64,000 nt of DNA, taken from contig NZ_JOGB01000006.1 in NCBI RefSeq assembly GCF_000719335.1, forward strand, positions 80,708 through 144,707, given 5' to 3'. Position numbers and translations under genes: made by a program. Numbering within the stretch: position 1 is the stretch's first letter; each line of letters opens with the position of its first letter. The notes under the pieces are model-generated. The model made no database searches. It had not been told where the DNA came from and saw nothing but the letters and a program-made list of their open reading frames with translations. Source of the DNA: Streptomyces sp. NRRL S-87 (GTDB lineage Bacteria; Actinomycetota; Actinomycetes; Streptomycetales; Streptomycetaceae). Positions 27,550-35,371 of the stretch are shown one piece after another.

Positions 27550-28110
27550 TCACTTCTTGGTCAGCATCGACAGGAGGAGCAGGTTCGTCATCATGTCGCC
27601 GCCGAGTCCGCCCTTGCCGGCGTCGCCCCCGCTCATGCCGGGCATGAGGAGCAGCAGCGGCAGGAGGGTGGAGAACTGGTTCTGCGACTGCGTGACCACC
27701 TTGACCTGCTTGCTGCCGACGGAGGCGTCCACCGACTCCTGGGTGAGCATCGGCAGGAGCAGGGTGAGCATCTTGGTCTGCTGGAGGTCCGCCCGGATCA
27801 CGTCCGAGCCCTTCTTGCGCTCCTCGGCCTCCTTGCGGACGGTCGCGGCCAGCCGGTTCTGGCTGGCGGTGAGCGAATCGGTGCGTGCCTCCAGGGACTT
27901 GACCGCGTTGCCCAGGGTCTCGATCTTGCTGTCCAGGTTGCGGACGCTGCTCTGCACCTGGCTCTGGCTCGCGGGCGCCGGCGTATGTCTCGGTGTGAAG
28001 CTGCTGCGCCGGGAGGGCGTTCGCATGCTGCGGCGGCCCGGGGAGCCCTCGTCGAACTCGTCGAAGTCGAGGCCGTCCAGCAGGGTGTCGAGCTCGTCGT
28101 ACCCGCTCAT
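27550..28110 (-). CDS. Coiled-coil protein with hydrophobic C-terminus
   Basis: 186 residues. ATG 28110 overlaps the stop of the upstream gene (ATGA). The N-terminus is acidic (YDELDTLLDGLDFDEFDEG). Residues about 55-115 are a coiled coil (SSVRNLDSKIETLGNAVKSLEARTD). The C-terminal 55 residues are rich in Leu, Met and Gly (LLPLLLLMPGMSGG, MMTNLLLLSMLTKK), enough for membrane or hydrophobic surface contact. I do not recognise the family. Position in a tight operon suggests it is a structural partner of the glycine-zipper and PASTA proteins. Confidence 0.8.
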   Translation of the reverse strand: MSGYDELDTLLDGLDFDEFDEGSPGRRSMRTPSRRSSFTPRHTPAPASQSQVQSSVRNLDSKIETLGNAVKSLEARTDSLTASQNRLAATVRKEAEERKKGSDVIRADLQQTKMLTLLLPMLTQESVDASVGSKQVKVVTQSQNQFSTLLPLLLLMPGMSGGDAGKGGLGGDMMTNLLLLSMLTKK

Positions 28111-28613
28111 GGGTGGGTCCTTTCGCGCGGGGGTGGTGGTTCGGTGGGACGGGTGGGGGGAACACGCCGGTGGAGGCGGGCGTGTACGGCGACCGCGGGG
28201 CGTACCAGGCGGGCGAAGAGGGCCGGCTCCGGGGTGGTGAAGCCGGGCGCGCCCCGCCCGCGGCACCAGCGGCAGGTGTGCTCCGCGCCGAAGCAGGCGG
28301 GGCAGGCGCCGAGCGCGGCCGCCAGGTCGTCCAGCAGCTCGTACGCGGCGTCCCGTTGGGCGGTGAGCTCGGCAACGTGCCGGCGGACCGCCGCGGCCCG
28401 CTCCTCACGGCCTGCGAGCCGCCGGGCGTCCTCGGCCGCCCGGCGCTCGGCCTCCTCGGCCTCCGCCAGTTCCTGCTGCAACCGCGCCTCGCGCTCGCCG
28501 AGCAGCTGGGCCAGTTGGGCCGCGGGGCTGTCCGCGGCGATCCGGCCATCGGCGGCCGCGTCCCCCGAGAAGTGGCGCTGCAACATCTCGAGCATCTGCG
28601 GCGACACGGTCAC
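28107..28613 (-). CDS. Coiled-coil protein with CxxC pairs
   Basis: 168 residues. A long Ala/Glu/Arg coiled coil (about 35-95) is followed by a compact double-CxxC element, CPAC then CRWCRGRG, resembling a half DnaJ-type zinc ribbon, then a basic proline-rich tail. It overlaps both neighbours by four bases (GTGA with the upstream gene, ATGA with the downstream gene), so it is translationally coupled. Zinc binding is inferred from cysteine spacing only. Family not recognised. Confidence 0.8.
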   Translation of the reverse strand: MTVSPQMLEMLQRHFSGDAAADGRIAADSPAAQLAQLLGEREARLQQELAEAEEAERRAAEDARRLAGREERAAAVRRHVAELTAQRDAAYELLDDLAAALGACPACFGAEHTCRWCRGRGAPGFTTPEPALFARLVRPAVAVHARLHRRVPPTRPTEPPPPRERTHP

Positions 28614-29677
28614 CGGGTGTTGACCAGATCGTAGAACCGGGCCTCGAAGTCCTCGGCGTCCGTCAGGGCGTCGTCGTACGCGGCGTCGTCGTACGCGGCG
28701 TCCTCGTACGCGGCGTCCTCGCCGAACTGGTCGTCGCGGGACAGGTGGTAGTAGTCCGACTCGTCGTACTCGTATCCCGACTCGGACTCGGACTCGTCGA
28801 ACTCGGAACCGTCGAAGGGGAACTCGTCGTGGCCGGGGTCCGCGAGGGGCGCCCCGTCGGAGCCGGAGTGGTCGTCACGGCCGTGCGCGCCGGTGTCGCC
28901 GGCGCCGGCGAAGCGCGTGCTCCGCGCGTTCCCCCCGCAGCCGCACCCGCCGCCCGGTGCCGGACCCCCGGGGCCGTGCCCCTCGGACTCGGCGAGCAGG
29001 CGCAGGAGACCACCAGCCCGCTCCTCGCCCTCGGCCCCCTCGGCCCGGCCGACGGACTCCGTCCACTCCGCACCGGCTTGCCGGGCCAGTGCGCCGAGCA
29101 GGCCCGCGAAGGTTCCGGCCCGCACCGGGACGCCCTGCTGCCCCACGGCCACGGGGGCCGTGCTGCCGGAGGCGAGCGCGGCCAGCGCCCGGGTCCACTC
29201 GGGCCGGCCGAGCAGGGCCAACAGCGCGGAGGTGGCGGAGCCCGCGCCTGCCGTCGCCGGGCCCGGGAGGCCGGGGGGCGTTCCGCCACGGCCGGCGAGC
29301 ATGCCCGCGGCGCCCAGGGCACTACCGGTTCCGGCGCCCACGCCGCGGCCCTCACGGCCCCCGTACTGCTGGAGCGCCGACCCCGTACCACCGAGCAACG
29401 CGCCGCCGAGCGCCCCGAAGGGACCGAGGGCACTGCCTGCCGCGGCCCCGCGGAGGATGCCCGGACCGGCCGCCGAGGCGACTCTGCCGACCTGCCTGGC
29501 CGCCTTCTCCAGGGTCCTGCCGAGGCCGCCGAAGAATTCCTCGTACTCGGCGGGCGTGCCCTCCCCGAACGCGTCAGCGAAGGCCTCCTCCAACTCCCGG
29601 TCGGAGAGCCCGGAGTACCGGGGGTCGAGGACCTCGCGCAACTGCGGGTAGTAGGTGCCCGCGTAGGATTCCGTCAT
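28610..29677 (-). CDS. Glycine-zipper protein with acidic tandem-repeat tail
   Basis: 355 residues. GGAGGT lies just upstream of ATG 29677. After a short acidic N-terminus (LSDRELEEAFADAFGEG) comes EEFFGGLGRTLEKAARQVGRVAS and a glycine-zipper region (about 80-150, AAAGSALGPFGALGGALLGG), the kind of GxxxG pattern used in membrane insertion or helix packing. A Cys/Gly patch (GGGCGCGG) precedes a highly acidic, Tyr-rich tail with AAYEDAAYDDAAYDDA repeats. No signal peptide. It is the first gene of the 29.7-22.1 kb operon. It could be a pore-forming or self-assembling component; this is inference. Confidence 0.8.
   Translation of the reverse strand: MTESYAGTYYPQLREVLDPRYSGLSDRELEEAFADAFGEGTPAEYEEFFGGLGRTLEKAARQVGRVASAAGPGILRGAAAGSALGPFGALGGALLGGTGSALQQYGGREGRGVGAGTGSALGAAGMLAGRGGTPPGLPGPATAGAGSATSALLALLGRPEWTRALAALASGSTAPVAVGQQGVPVRAGTFAGLLGALARQAGAEWTESVGRAEGAEGEERAGGLLRLLAESEGHGPGGPAPGGGCGCGGNARSTRFAGAGDTGAHGRDDHSGSDGAPLADPGHDEFPFDGSEFDESESESGYEYDESDYYHLSRDDQFGEDAAYEDAAYDDAAYDDALTDAEDFEARFYDLVNTR
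28668..28712. repeat. 15-bp tandem repeats encoding acidic DAAY units
   Basis: Three full copies of GCGTCSTCGTACGCG (28668-28682, 28683-28697, 28698-28712) plus a diverged fourth. They lie inside the 3' end of the glycine-zipper gene and encode D/E-D-A-A-Y units on the minus strand. Copy number may vary between strains. Confidence 0.8.
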
Positions 29678-29971
29678 ACGGACCTCCGTTCGCACCGGCC
29701 TGCGCGACAGGCCGACGTTCCCAAGGGAGCACGCGGCCGATGCGCCGTGCCACCGGACACGCCGCGCACCCCCCGGCACGCCCCGCAAGGCCGCCTCCGA
29801 CCGGGCTACGGCGCCTCCCGGGACACCGGTCCCGCGCTCCGCAGGCTGCGCGGCTGCGACCGCTGCCACGCGTGCGGCGGGCGGGACGGCAGCCGCACGG
29901 CATCGGCCGGGGGGAACGGCGTGGGCGTCGCGGTGCCGGCGGTCAGACGGGGTCAGGTGGGCCGTTCGAAG

Positions 29972-30544
29972 TCATTCGCGGCCGAGGTGGCGCAGGAGGC
30001 GGGCGCGTTCGGCGGAGACGCCGGCTGCGGGTGCGGGGGCTGCCGGCTTCCCGCGGGGTTCCCCCGCGTGGGCGGCGAGCGCGTCCTCGATGGCGGTGCT
30101 GGTGAGGTGGACCGCCTGTTCGGTCCATTCCTGCGGCCAGGCGGTGATGAGGTACTGCTCGACGGGATCGTGGTCGGTGCCGTCGGGGTTGTGGGTGCGG
30201 CCGGTGGCGTGGACGCGCAGGCGGTACCAACCGGGGCCCCGGGCGGTGAGGTACGGCAGTTCGTCGGTGACGTAGCCGGGGTCGACGAACATGGCGCCGT
30301 CGGGCGAGTGGACGCTGGCCTCGACGATCTCCTCCCACGAGCCGGTCTCGACCGGGGGCGCCTGGTCGAGGACTTGCGTGCGCACGCTCACGGGCCCGGT
30401 GTGGATGCCGGTCAGGATCCAGGCTCCGGAGTCCATCGGTGCGAGCAGCCCGTTCGACCAGCGAGTGGAGTTCACATCGACGGTCTCCCCGTCCGAGATG
30501 GAGAACAGCCCGTCGTTGACGGATACGGCTAACGACATGTCCAT
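29972..30544 (-). CDS. Hypothetical protein, ComJ-like (uncertain)
   Basis: 190 residues from ATG 30544; ATG 30538 is an alternative. The N-terminus (SLAVSVNDGLFSISDG) and the beta-rich body with PGWYRLRVHATGRTHNPDG resemble small proteins annotated as competence protein J-like, in which ComJ inhibits the nuclease NucA. A NucA/NucB-type nuclease gene lies upstream (30689-31543) on the same strand, which fits that idea, but the match is from memory and weak. A charged, proline-containing tail ends in RHLGRE. Confidence 0.6.
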   Translation of the reverse strand: MDMSLAVSVNDGLFSISDGETVDVNSTRWSNGLLAPMDSGAWILTGIHTGPVSVRTQVLDQAPPVETGSWEEIVEASVHSPDGAMFVDPGYVTDELPYLTARGPGWYRLRVHATGRTHNPDGTDHDPVEQYLITAWPQEWTEQAVHLTSTAIEDALAAHAGEPRGKPAAPAPAAGVSAERARLLRHLGRE

Positions 30545-30688
30545 GGGGGCGAGCCTAGCGCTCGACGGCCGCGCGGGCGCGGGCGCGAGGACGGATCCGC
30601 CGCACACGCCCGCGCCTTCGTTCTCCTCCTGGTCCTTCGTCCTCGTCCTGGCCCCGGCCGTTGCCCTGGGCCCGGCTGTGGGACCTTT

Positions 30689-31543
30689 CTAGCGGCCGAT
30701 GAGGACGCGGAAGGGGTCACCTTGCAGGACGCGCTCGGCCCGGTAGAAGTTGGTGGTCACCCCGCCCTGGTAGTTCTGGTCGCCCTCGGCGATGTAGCAC
30801 GCGCTCGCGCCCTTCGGCCCGCTCCGCGAGGGCACCCCGCGGACGGAGCAGCCGGGGAAGGTGCGGCGCTGGCCCCCGGCGGACATGCCCTGCTGCGAGG
30901 TGGCCAGCGGGTACTCGTCGCACGTCTTGCCCCGCGGGCGGGTCTCCCGCGGCGGGCAGGCCCGGTCCCGGTTCAGCCTGCGGACCGACTCCGTCGTCGT
31001 ACGGGTCAACGGCCTGTCGAACGTCGCGCCGGGCAGCCCGGAGCGCTGGGCGCGGGTGATGTGGGAGGCCAGTTGGGGCGCGCCGGCCTTGCTGTAGATC
31101 ATCGGGGAGGCGTACCAGGGGACGACGCAGCCGACGCGGGGGCGGCCGGCGGTGGCGTTGTCGCAGCGGAACTCGTTCAGCGTGACCTTCGTGGTGGCCG
31201 GCGTGTAGGGGGCGTTGGTGAAGGTGAGCGTCCAGGTGGTGGCGCAGCGGCCGATCGCCCCGGTCCGGGTGGCGGTGGTGTCGAAGAACGACTCCCCGAG
31301 CTTCCACGAGTTCAGAGGGGCGAGCTTCTTGGTGGGGAACTTCCACTCGGTGACCTTGCAGGCGCCGTTCTTCGTGGCCTTGCCGCCGAGGGAGGCCTTC
31401 ATGGCGTCGCCCCAGCCGCGGTAGGCGGAGACCTCCATCTGGTAGCCCCAGGTGGGCAGACCGGAGTCCCCGTAGCTGTAGTTGATCACGTTCATCTCGG
31501 CCTTGCCGGTGACCTGCCGGCGGCCCTGCACCACGGAACCCAT
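30689..31543 (-). CDS. NucA/NucB-type deoxyribonuclease domain protein, probably truncated
   Basis: 284 residues from ATG 31543; the open frame extends to an ATG at 31612 with implausible Arg/Ser-rich sequence. The C-terminal 100 residues carry the NucA/NucB signature NRDRACP, then CDEYPLATSQQG, with paired cysteines. The N-terminal part (MNVINYSYGDSGLPTWGYQMEVSAYRGWGDAM) looks like the middle of a longer secreted protein. No signal peptide exists, although this family is secreted, and homologous sequence seems to stop close to the tRNA gene. It may be a 5'-truncated remnant, or expressed as an intracellular protein. Confidence 0.7.
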   Translation of the reverse strand: MGSVVQGRRQVTGKAEMNVINYSYGDSGLPTWGYQMEVSAYRGWGDAMKASLGGKATKNGACKVTEWKFPTKKLAPLNSWKLGESFFDTTATRTGAIGRCATTWTLTFTNAPYTPATTKVTLNEFRCDNATAGRPRVGCVVPWYASPMIYSKAGAPQLASHITRAQRSGLPGATFDRPLTRTTTESVRRLNRDRACPPRETRPRGKTCDEYPLATSQQGMSAGGQRRTFPGCSVRGVPSRSGPKGASACYIAEGDQNYQGGVTTNFYRAERVLQGDPFRVLIGR

Positions 31544-31651
31544 CCCCGAGCACGAGCGGCGGCGTGGACAAGTGGACTGCCGCGAGGCGCGACGGCGCCG
31601 TGCCGCGGGCAACGGGGCCCGCGGTCAAGGGGCGGAGGAGGCGGGGCGGGG

Positions 31652-31726
31652 CGGGGCCGGCCGGATTCGAACCGGCGTCCTCATGATTTTGGAGACCACG
31701 CGCGTCGACCTCTGCGCTACGGCCCC
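31652..31726 (-). tRNA. tRNA-Trp(CCA), atypical
   Basis: 75 nt on the minus strand. The acceptor stem is perfect (GGGGCCG with CGGCCCC) and the T arm is perfect (GCCGG TTCGAAT CCGGC). The anticodon loop CTCCAAA gives anticodon CCA with U33. The anticodon stem is weak (GTGGT with ATCAT, two G-U pairs), position 26 seems absent, and the D arm is irregular. CCA is not encoded. It may be an auxiliary or decaying tRNA-Trp rather than the main one. Confidence 0.7.
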
Positions 31727-31837
31727 GCCCACCTCCGCATCCTAGGCGCCGCACACGTCGCACGTCCCCCGGGTCCCCGCGCCGGCGTCCCGCCAGGGTT
31801 GCGGGACCGCGCCCGCCGACCGGCGCTGCTCAACGGC

Positions 31838-32617
31838 TCAACTACGCAGGTGCGAAGCTCCGTTCAGGTCCAGGATCGCACCCGAGGACCATTCGGCCGC
31901 CGGGGAGGCGAGCCAGAGGACGGCCGCGGCGATCTCCGACGGGTCGGCAACCCGGCCGAACGGGCTCTGCGCACGGATGGCGGCGCCTTCCGGGCCCTCC
32001 AGACGCGGGGCGACGCGTTCCGTCCCGAAGAAGCCGGGCGCGACCGAGGCGACGGCGATGCCGTACGGGGCCAGGGACACCGCCAGGGACTGGCCGAGCG
32101 CGTGGACCGCGGCCTTCGTCGCCCCGTAGGCGGGGTGGTCGGGCTCGCCCCGGAAGGCTCCCCGGGAGCCGATGTTGACGATGCGGCCGCCGGTGCCCTG
32201 GTCGATCATCCGTCGTGCCGCGAGGTGGCTGAGGTTCGCGGTGGCGAGCAGGTTCACGGACACGTGCCGTTGCCACACCGCCACCCACTCGTCGTACGGG
32301 GTCTCGGGCAGGGGGTGGCGTACGTTGACCGCCGCGTTGTTGACCAGGACGTCGATGCCGCCGAGGGCATCGGCCGCCGCGTCCGCCACGGCGGCCGCCG
32401 CCACGGGGTCGGCGAGGTCGCCGCCGACGAGGGTGTGGCCGCCACCGGCAAGGGAGGCGAGGGTGGCGCGGGCGTCCTCGGCCCGGGAACCGTAGTGGAC
32501 GGCGACCTTGTCGCCGTTGGCCGCGAACGCCTGGGCGAGCGCGCGGCCGAGGCCCCGCGAGGCGCCGCTGACGAGGACGCGTCGGCCCGATGCGGGCAGG
32601 TTCAATGGTTCCTCCAT
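31838..32617 (-). CDS. Short-chain dehydrogenase/reductase
   Basis: 259 residues with classical SDR motifs: VLVSGASRGLGRAL near the N-terminus, VLVNNAAVN, IVNIGSRGAF with the catalytic Ser, YGATKAAVH (Tyr and Lys), and APGFFGTE. The C-terminal EWSSGAILDLNGAS matches the FabG-like subgroup. Substrate unknown. The ATG at 32617 has no strong ribosome site. It is next to the tRNA gene and divergent from 33032. Confidence 0.87.
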   Translation of the reverse strand: MEEPLNLPASGRRVLVSGASRGLGRALAQAFAANGDKVAVHYGSRAEDARATLASLAGGGHTLVGGDLADPVAAAAVADAAADALGGIDVLVNNAAVNVRHPLPETPYDEWVAVWQRHVSVNLLATANLSHLAARRMIDQGTGGRIVNIGSRGAFRGEPDHPAYGATKAAVHALGQSLAVSLAPYGIAVASVAPGFFGTERVAPRLEGPEGAAIRAQSPFGRVADPSEIAAAVLWLASPAAEWSSGAILDLNGASHLRS

Positions 32618-33031
32618 GCAGCGGTCCGCTCCTCGCTCACGGAGGAGCGGACGTCGTCCGGGAAGACGACCCTAAAGTCGATCAAGAGGTGACGCCATCG
32701 GCGGACGCCGCCGGCCCGGGAGCAGTGGACGCGCCGCTCCCCGGGCGACCCTTCCCCGCACCCTTCGGGTCGGCCGGTCCGCTGCCTGTTGCCTGCTGCT
32801 CCGCGGCTTGTACATCCCCGAATCCAGGGGGCCGCAGCGTCACGGATCCGGCCCACCATGAGAAACGAGACCGGAACGTACGCGGCCGGCTCGCACGGCG
32901 AGGCCGGAACGTCCTCCCTCATCGAGCCCCCGCCGCACCCGGCCCGGTCTTCCGAAGATCCCGCACAGGCATGGCGTGCGGACACCGCCACGTCCTTGCC
33001 GGGACCACCTCCTCACCGAAGGGAAACGGAC
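32618..33031. other. Intergenic region, no supported gene
   Basis: 414 bases between divergent genes. A short plus-strand frame (ATG 32859) is open into the next gene but lacks conserved sequence and a ribosome site. No repeat or clear promoter seen. Confidence 0.4.
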
Positions 33032-33421
33032 ATGCCCCACAGCGATCTTCATGAACCCGTCTCCGGGAACACGGCCGGCAGCAGCGCGACGGTGGCCCGG
33101 CCCGAGCAGGCGATCCCGTCCACGGGCGCCGGCGGGGGCGAGGCACTACTGAATCCGGAGCTGGCCGCCATGACCTTCGACCTCGTGGGCCACGGGGTCT
33201 TCGACAGGGTCCTGACGGTGCCCGGCTTCGGGGGAGCCTTCGCCATGGTGCTCGCCAGCGTCACGGAGTTCAGCCCCGGCACCGACAAGCCCATCATGGG
33301 AGACGCGGTCATCACCCTGCACAACGTGGTGCCCCTGGACGGAGGGCGCGTGCACGTCCGGGTGGAGTCGCGCTGGCCCGAGGACCTCTCCATCAGGGTC
33401 CAGCTCCTGTACTTCGTCTGA
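33032..33421 (+). CDS. Hypothetical protein
   Basis: 129 residues. ATG 33032 follows GAAGGGAAAC, a reasonable ribosome site, whereas the longer frame is not credible. The first 50 residues look disordered (Ser, Gly, Ala). The rest is a small beta-rich domain (AAMTFDLVGHGVFDRVLTV, then GDAVITLHNVVPLDGGRVHVRVE) ending exactly at RVQLLYFV. No export signal or catalytic motif. It lies 160 bases before the TPP-enzyme operon and could belong to it, but the spacing suggests a separate unit. Confidence 0.65.
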   Translation: MPHSDLHEPVSGNTAGSSATVARPEQAIPSTGAGGGEALLNPELAAMTFDLVGHGVFDRVLTVPGFGGAFAMVLASVTEFSPGTDKPIMGDAVITLHNVVPLDGGRVHVRVESRWPEDLSIRVQLLYFV

Positions 33422-33581
33422 ACCTGCTCACCGGCCCCGGTCGCGACCCGGGAGGGCGCGGCCGGCGGCCTGCTCCGAGCCGGCGACCTGGGGCCGTTTG
33501 AGCGCGGCTCGAGCGGTTAGCCGAGCCCTTGGGCCCTTCGATGCCCGAGGGGCGGGATCCGCGTGGTGGAGGAGTTCGGTG

Positions 33582-35369
33582 ATGAAGGTTTCCGACTACG
33601 TGCTGCAGCGCCTGCGTGACTGGGAGGTGGAGTACGTGTTCGCCTACCCGGGGGACGGCATCAACGGGCTGCTGGCCGCGTGGGGCCGCGCCGGGGACGA
33701 GCCGCGCTTCATCCAGGCGCGGCACGAGGAGATGGCCGCGTTCGAGGCCGTCGGATACGCGAAGTTCTCCGGCCGCACCGCCGTGTGCGCCGCCACCTCC
33801 GGTCCGGGGGCGATCCACCTGCTCAACGGCCTGTACGACGCCAGGCTCGACCACGTGCCCGTCGTGGCGATCGTCGGGCAGACCGACCGGAGCGCGATGG
33901 GCGGCTCCTACCAGCAGGAGGTCGACCTGGTCAGCCTGTACAAGGACGTGGCCTCGGAGTTCTGCGAGATGGTCACCGTTCCCGCTCAGCTGCCGAACGT
34001 CCTGGACCGCGCGATGCGCATCGCCGCCACGCGGCGCACCGTCACCGCGGTGATCATCCCGGCCGACGTGCAGGAGCTCGACCACGAGCCGCCCGCGCAC
34101 GCGTTCAAACAGGTGCCCTCCAGCCTCGGCGTCCCCCGCTACGCCCCGGTTCCGGCCGACGAGGACCTGGCGCGGGCGGCGGAGGTCCTCAACGCCGGCG
34201 AGAAGGTGGCGATGCTGGTCGGTCAGGGCGCCCGGCGCGCGCGCCGGGAGGTCGAGCAGGTCGCCGGGCTCCTGGGGGCCGGGGTGGCGAAGGCGCTGCT
34301 GGGCAAGGACGCGCTGCCCGACACCCTCCCGTACGTGACGGGGTCGATCGGGCTGCTCGGCACCCGCCCGTCGTACGAGCTGATGCGTGACTGCGACACG
34401 CTGCTCGTGGTGGGATCCAGCTTCCCGTACACCCAGTTCCTGCCCGAGTTCGACCAGGCGCGGGCGGTGCAGATCGACCTCGACCCCTCCTTGGTGGGAC
34501 TGCGCTACCCCTTCGAGGTCAACCTGGTCGGTGACGCCGGCGGGACGCTGCGCCGGCTGATCCCGCTGCTGGAGGCGAAGGAGGCCGGCGCGTGGCGCAA
34601 GACGGTCGAGGAGAACGCGGCGCGCTGGTGGGAGGTGATGCAGCGCCGCGCGGAGGTACCGGCGGACCCGGTCAACCCCGAGTACGTCGTGCACGCCCTG
34701 GACGGCCTGCTGCCCGAGAACGCGATCGTGGCCGCGGACTCCGGCTCGGTGGCGAACTGGTACGCCCGGCACCTGCGGTTCCGCGGCGGGATGCGCGGTT
34801 CGCTGTCGGGCACGCTCGCCACGATGGGGCCGGGGGTGCCGTACGTGATCGGCGCGAAGTTCGCGCACCCGGACCGGCCGGCGGTCGCGCTCGTCGGCGA
34901 CGGCGCGATGCAGATGAACGGCCTCGCCGAGCTGATCACCGCCGCGAAGTACTACCGGGAGTGGGCGGACCCCCGGATGGTCGTGGCGGTGTTGAACAAC
35001 CACGACCTGAACCAGGTCACCTGGGAGATGCGGGCGATGCAGGGCGCCCCGCAGTTCGAGGCGTCCCAGCAGCTGCCCGACGTGCGCTACGCGGACGTCG
35101 CCCGGCTGTTCGGCCTGCACGGCGTACGGGTGGAGCGCCCCGAGGACGTGGAGCCGGCGTGGCGCCAGGCGCTGGCCGCGGACCGCCCGTTCGTCATCGA
35201 CTTCCGCACCGATCCGGCGGTACCGCCGATCCCGCCGCACGCCACCTGGGAGCAGATCAAGGCCGCTGCCCTGTCCGTGCTGAAGGGCGACAGCGACCGC
35301 GGCTCCGTCATCCGGCAAGGCGTGAAGGCCAAGGTCCAGGAGATCCTTCCGGGCAACGGAGGGAACTGA
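33582..35369 (+). CDS. Thiamine-pyrophosphate enzyme (pyruvate oxidase / acetolactate synthase-like)
   Basis: 595 residues. ATG 33582 lies behind GGTGGAGGAG. The three POX/ALS domains are present: N-terminal PYR domain with the activating Glu (ARHEEMAAFEA), central domain, and C-terminal PP domain with the TPP/Mg motif GDGAMQMNG and closing NN (VLNNHDLNQV). Such enzymes decarboxylate 2-oxo acids, and PoxB-type members pass electrons to quinone. Specificity is not clear. It starts a plus-strand run and is only two bases from the following FAD/Fe-S gene, so the two probably act in one oxidative route. Confidence 0.88.
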   Translation: MKVSDYVLQRLRDWEVEYVFAYPGDGINGLLAAWGRAGDEPRFIQARHEEMAAFEAVGYAKFSGRTAVCAATSGPGAIHLLNGLYDARLDHVPVVAIVGQTDRSAMGGSYQQEVDLVSLYKDVASEFCEMVTVPAQLPNVLDRAMRIAATRRTVTAVIIPADVQELDHEPPAHAFKQVPSSLGVPRYAPVPADEDLARAAEVLNAGEKVAMLVGQGARRARREVEQVAGLLGAGVAKALLGKDALPDTLPYVTGSIGLLGTRPSYELMRDCDTLLVVGSSFPYTQFLPEFDQARAVQIDLDPSLVGLRYPFEVNLVGDAGGTLRRLIPLLEAKEAGAWRKTVEENAARWWEVMQRRAEVPADPVNPEYVVHALDGLLPENAIVAADSGSVANWYARHLRFRGGMRGSLSGTLATMGPGVPYVIGAKFAHPDRPAVALVGDGAMQMNGLAELITAAKYYREWADPRMVVAVLNNHDLNQVTWEMRAMQGAPQFEASQQLPDVRYADVARLFGLHGVRVERPEDVEPAWRQALAADRPFVIDFRTDPAVPPIPPHATWEQIKAAALSVLKGDSDRGSVIRQGVKAKVQEILPGNGGN

Positions 35370-35371
35370 CG

